Below are positions 6,604 to 8,080 of a DNA stretch of 8,080 nucleotides, piece after piece. Each line of letters opens with the position of its first letter. The first letter of the stretch is position 1. This DNA is from Bacilli bacterium (GTDB lineage Bacteria > Bacillota_I > Bacilli_A > RF39 > UBA660): positions 1-8,080 of the forward strand of contig CAKJXT010000100.1 of NCBI GenBank assembly GCA_918219625.1. The letters run 5' to 3'. Made by a program: the position numbers and the translations under genes. The notes beneath the pieces were generated by a model, which saw only the letters and a list, made by a program, of their open reading frames with translations, was not told the origin of the DNA and searched no databases.

Positions 6604-7599
6604 ATGGAAAATACCATAAATACAAATTCAAAATTGCTAATTTATGTGACAACAGATGGAAAGATAAAATTAGATGTCAGTTTGGAAAATGAAACTGTTT
6701 GGTTAACTCAAGCTCAAATGGCAGAGTTGTTCGGAAAAAGTAGAAGTACAATAAGTGAACATATTAAAAATGTTTTTGATGAGGGAGAACTAGAAGAAAA
6801 AAGCAATGTCGGAAAAACCGAAATTGCAAATTCAGACAAACCTGTTAAAATTTACAGCCTTGATGTAGTAATAAGTGTAGGTTATCGTGTAAAATCATTA
6901 GAAGGAGTAAGATTTAGAAGATGGGCAACAGAAAGAATTAAGGAATATATCATAAAAGGATATACATTAGATGACAATAGACTCAAAAATCTGGGTGGGG
7001 GAAAATACTTCTACGAATTATTAAATAGAATAAAAGATATAAGGTCTTCTGAAAAGGTATTATATAGACAAGTGCTAGATTTATATTCAACCGCAATAGA
7101 CTATGACCCAAAATCAGAAGAAACAAAAAAATTCTTTAAAATAGTACAAAATAAATTTCACTATGCAGCACATGGGCATACAGCATCTGAAGTTATATAT
7201 AGTAGAGTTAATGCAGATAAACCTTTTATGGGATTAACAACATTTGAAGGAGAACTTCCAAGTATAAAAGACATAGAAATCGCAAAAAACTACTTAACAG
7301 AAGAAGAATTATTAATGTTAAATAATTTAGTTTCTGGGTATTTTGATTTTGCAGAATTTCAAGCTATGAAACATAAGCCTATGAGAATGCAAGACTACTT
7401 AAATCAATTGGATAAAATATTGATGTCGGTAGATGCGAATATATTAAATAATGCTGGAAATATTTCACACCAAAAAGCAATGGAAAAAGCAAAAAGAGAA
7501 TATGACAAATATCAAACAAAAGAGCTTAATTCAATAGAAAAAGAATATTTGAATTCAATAAAAGCACTTAATAAAATAGTTGAACAAAATAATGTTTAA
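6604..7599 (+). CDS. rhuM: RhuM-family protein
   Basis: This 331-residue protein is full length for the RhuM family (PF13310). Residues 30-60 (ETVWLTQAQMAELFGKSRST onwards) form a helix-turn-helix-like segment. The region KIYSLDVVISVGYRVKSLEG (82-101) with RFRRWATERIKEYIIKGYTLDD (103-124) is the family's hallmark. The C-terminal domain contains HYAAHGHTASEVIYSRVNAD (186-205), KPFMGLTTFEGELPSIKD (206-223) and SGYFDFAEFQAM (244-255). The name comes from a Salmonella pathogenicity-island gene; homologues are scattered in accessory islands, often beside restriction or toxin genes, and their activity is unknown. An AGGAGGG site (6590-6596) sits seven bases before ATG 6604. Codons such as TTG, GTC and CGT appear more often than in neighbouring genes, which hints at transfer. 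Own promoter and an upstream terminator make it a stand-alone cassette. Confidence 0.88.
   Translation: MENTINTNSKLLIYVTTDGKIKLDVSLENETVWLTQAQMAELFGKSRSTISEHIKNVFDEGELEEKSNVGKTEIANSDKPVKIYSLDVVISVGYRVKSLEGVRFRRWATERIKEYIIKGYTLDDNRLKNLGGGKYFYELLNRIKDIRSSEKVLYRQVLDLYSTAIDYDPKSEETKKFFKIVQNKFHYAAHGHTASEVIYSRVNADKPFMGLTTFEGELPSIKDIEIAKNYLTEEELLMLNNLVSGYFDFAEFQAMKHKPMRMQDYLNQLDKILMSVDANILNNAGNISHQKAMEKAKREYDKYQTKELNSIEKEYLNSIKALNKIVEQNNV
7549..7577 (+). promoter_or_regulatory. Weak candidate promoter for the CotF-like pair, inside the rhuM 3' end
   Basis: TTGAAT (7549-7554) and TAAAAT (7572-7577) stand 17 bases apart about 60 bases before the first small gene. In DNA this rich in A and T such a match can arise by chance. 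No clear sporulation sigma-factor site and no terminator was seen between rhuM and this pair, so read-through from rhuM is also possible. Confidence 0.25.
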
Positions 7600-7639
7600 A
7601 AAATAATAATCCAAACATAATAAATATGGGAGGAATAAT

Positions 7640-7831
7640 ATGACACAAAAAGAACTACTATATGTAGAAGATGCAGTAGGCCATGAAACAAACATAATAA
7701 AAATACTACAAGAAACAATTAAAAATCTACAAGACGAAAACCTTATATCATTTCTAGAAAACAAATTAGAAACACATGTATCCATGAAAGAAAATCTAAT
7801 AAGCAAATTGGAGGAAAAATCAAATGAATGA
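7640..7831 (+). CDS. Small helical protein, probable partner of the CotF-like protein
   Basis: This 63-residue protein is predicted to be two long amphipathic helices with no membrane segment. The pattern YVEDAVGHETNIIKIL (8-23), then a short turn and NLISFLENKLETHVSMKENL (34-53), resembles the helical hairpins seen in CotF or ferritin-like coat proteins of Clostridia and Bacilli. It places His and Glu in each helix (H16/E17, E44/H46). In such genomes a protein of about 60 residues often precedes a CotF gene. GGGAGG (7628-7633) gives good initiation at ATG 7640, and the last 8 bases overlap the next gene in another frame, so the two are translationally coupled. No enzyme motif is visible. The coat role is inferred mainly from its neighbour. 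Confidence 0.6.
   Translation: MTQKELLYVEDAVGHETNIIKILQETIKNLQDENLISFLENKLETHVSMKENLISKLEEKSNE
7810..7814 (+). promoter_or_regulatory. Shine-Dalgarno site that fixes the CotF-like start
   Basis: GGAGG is nine bases before ATG 7824. A second ATG at 7828 is in a different frame and overlaps the upstream stop TGA (7829-7831), so 7824 is the start of the CotF-like frame. Confidence 0.6.
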
Positions 7832-8069
7832 TCAATTATTAATGGATAATTACCTACTAATTCTAAAAAGCACAATGGAAGTTTACGTTCATGGTACACT
7901 AGAAAGTTCAAATGAAGATATAAGAAAATTACTAAAGGAAGGATTAAATAATACTCAAACAAATCAAGCGAACACATACGATGAAATGACAAAATACGGG
8001 TGGTATAACGTAAAAGATGTAGAACAAACTACAATAAAAGAAACACTAAATAAACTATCAAATAACTAG
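7824..8069 (+). CDS. CotF-family spore-coat-like protein
   Basis: This 81-residue soluble helical protein matches the CotF family (PF07875). It begins with a helix LLMDNYLLILKSTMEVYVHG (5-24). A second helix carries NQANTYDEMTKYGWYNVKD (47-65), in which 'Y-x-x-M-x-x-x-GWY-x-V' is the family's typical closing motif. A final helix of 15 or so residues follows. Full CotF of Bacillus is longer and processed; this short form corresponds to the single-domain proteins widespread in Clostridia and related gut Bacillota. CotF proteins sit in the spore coat, but short paralogues also occur in genomes whose sporulation is unproven, so a coat function here is a family-level inference. The stop TAG at 8067-8069 is followed by a purine-rich AAGAGAGAAA that could be the ribosome site of another gene just outside the window. 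Confidence 0.75.
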   Translation: MNDQLLMDNYLLILKSTMEVYVHGTLESSNEDIRKLLKEGLNNTQTNQANTYDEMTKYGWYNVKDVEQTTIKETLNKLSNN

Positions 8070-8080
8070 AAGAGAGAAAT

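Noticed and set aside
7616..7626. Sporulation sigma-K/E-type -10 site (CATA...) before the CotF-like pair
   Set aside because: The full -10 pattern is not met and a start there would leave no room for the ribosome site at 7628-7633.
7829..7831. TGA read as tryptophan (Mollicutes code), joining the 63-residue frame to a few more codons
   Set aside because: Read-through adds only a few codons before TAA, TGG serves for Trp in all long genes and no long gene contains an internal TGA.
7555..7992. 145-codon frame on the minus strand across the rhuM end and the CotF-like pair
   Set aside because: The plus-strand genes have good ribosome sites and family matches; the minus-strand product shows only Leu/Phe/Ser-rich shadow composition.

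Overview
The window is a very AT-rich bacterial segment with all genes on the + strand. AUA is favoured for Ile, AGA for Arg and UUA/CUA for Leu; Shine-Dalgarno sites are strong; and there is a pair of CotF-like spore-coat genes. Together these suggest a low-GC Bacillota (Firmicutes) member, perhaps one of the poorly characterised gut lineages. TGG is used for Trp and no long reading frame contains an internal TGA, so the standard bacterial code fits. Taxonomy below phylum cannot be read from the sequence.

Region 1 (positions 2-3229) is the end of an operon. It holds the C-terminal part of a von Willebrand A (vWA) domain protein, an XpaC-family membrane protein, a membrane-anchored protein with a periplasmic-binding-protein fold, a DUF3592-like two-helix membrane protein and an unrecognised 182-residue two-helix membrane protein. 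A 12-bp-stem hairpin closes it. Region 2 (3339-6520) is a second operon with its own sigma-A-like promoter. It encodes a TelA-family protein, a CbxX/SpoVK-type AAA+ ATPase and a membrane-anchored chagasin-like (family I42) protease inhibitor, and it ends in a terminator that overlaps the last stop codon. TelA and XpaC are known partners in Firmicutes stress loci, and vWA proteins often pair with AAA+ ATPases. The two operons are therefore read as one functional module: a cytoplasmic TelA/AAA+ machine tied through XpaC to membrane proteins whose outer parts resemble a ligand-binding protein and a protease inhibitor. The actual task (stress response, envelope maintenance or defence) is not shown by the sequence.

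Region 3 (6542-7599) is a single RhuM-family gene with its own promoter. A 14-bp palindrome overlaps the spacer and the first base of the -10 box, and the codon use looks less biased than in its neighbours. It is probably an inserted accessory cassette. Region 4 (7628-8069) is a pair of short overlapping genes, the second clearly of the CotF spore-coat family, the first a likely helical companion.

The most unusual points are an apparent catalytically dead N-terminal AAA+ domain in the ATPase, the I42 protease inhibitor as last gene of the telA operon, a substrate-binding-like protein with no transporter nearby, and the palindrome in the rhuM promoter. No stretch over 300 bases is free of genes. 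No tRNA, rRNA, CRISPR array or insertion sequence was seen.
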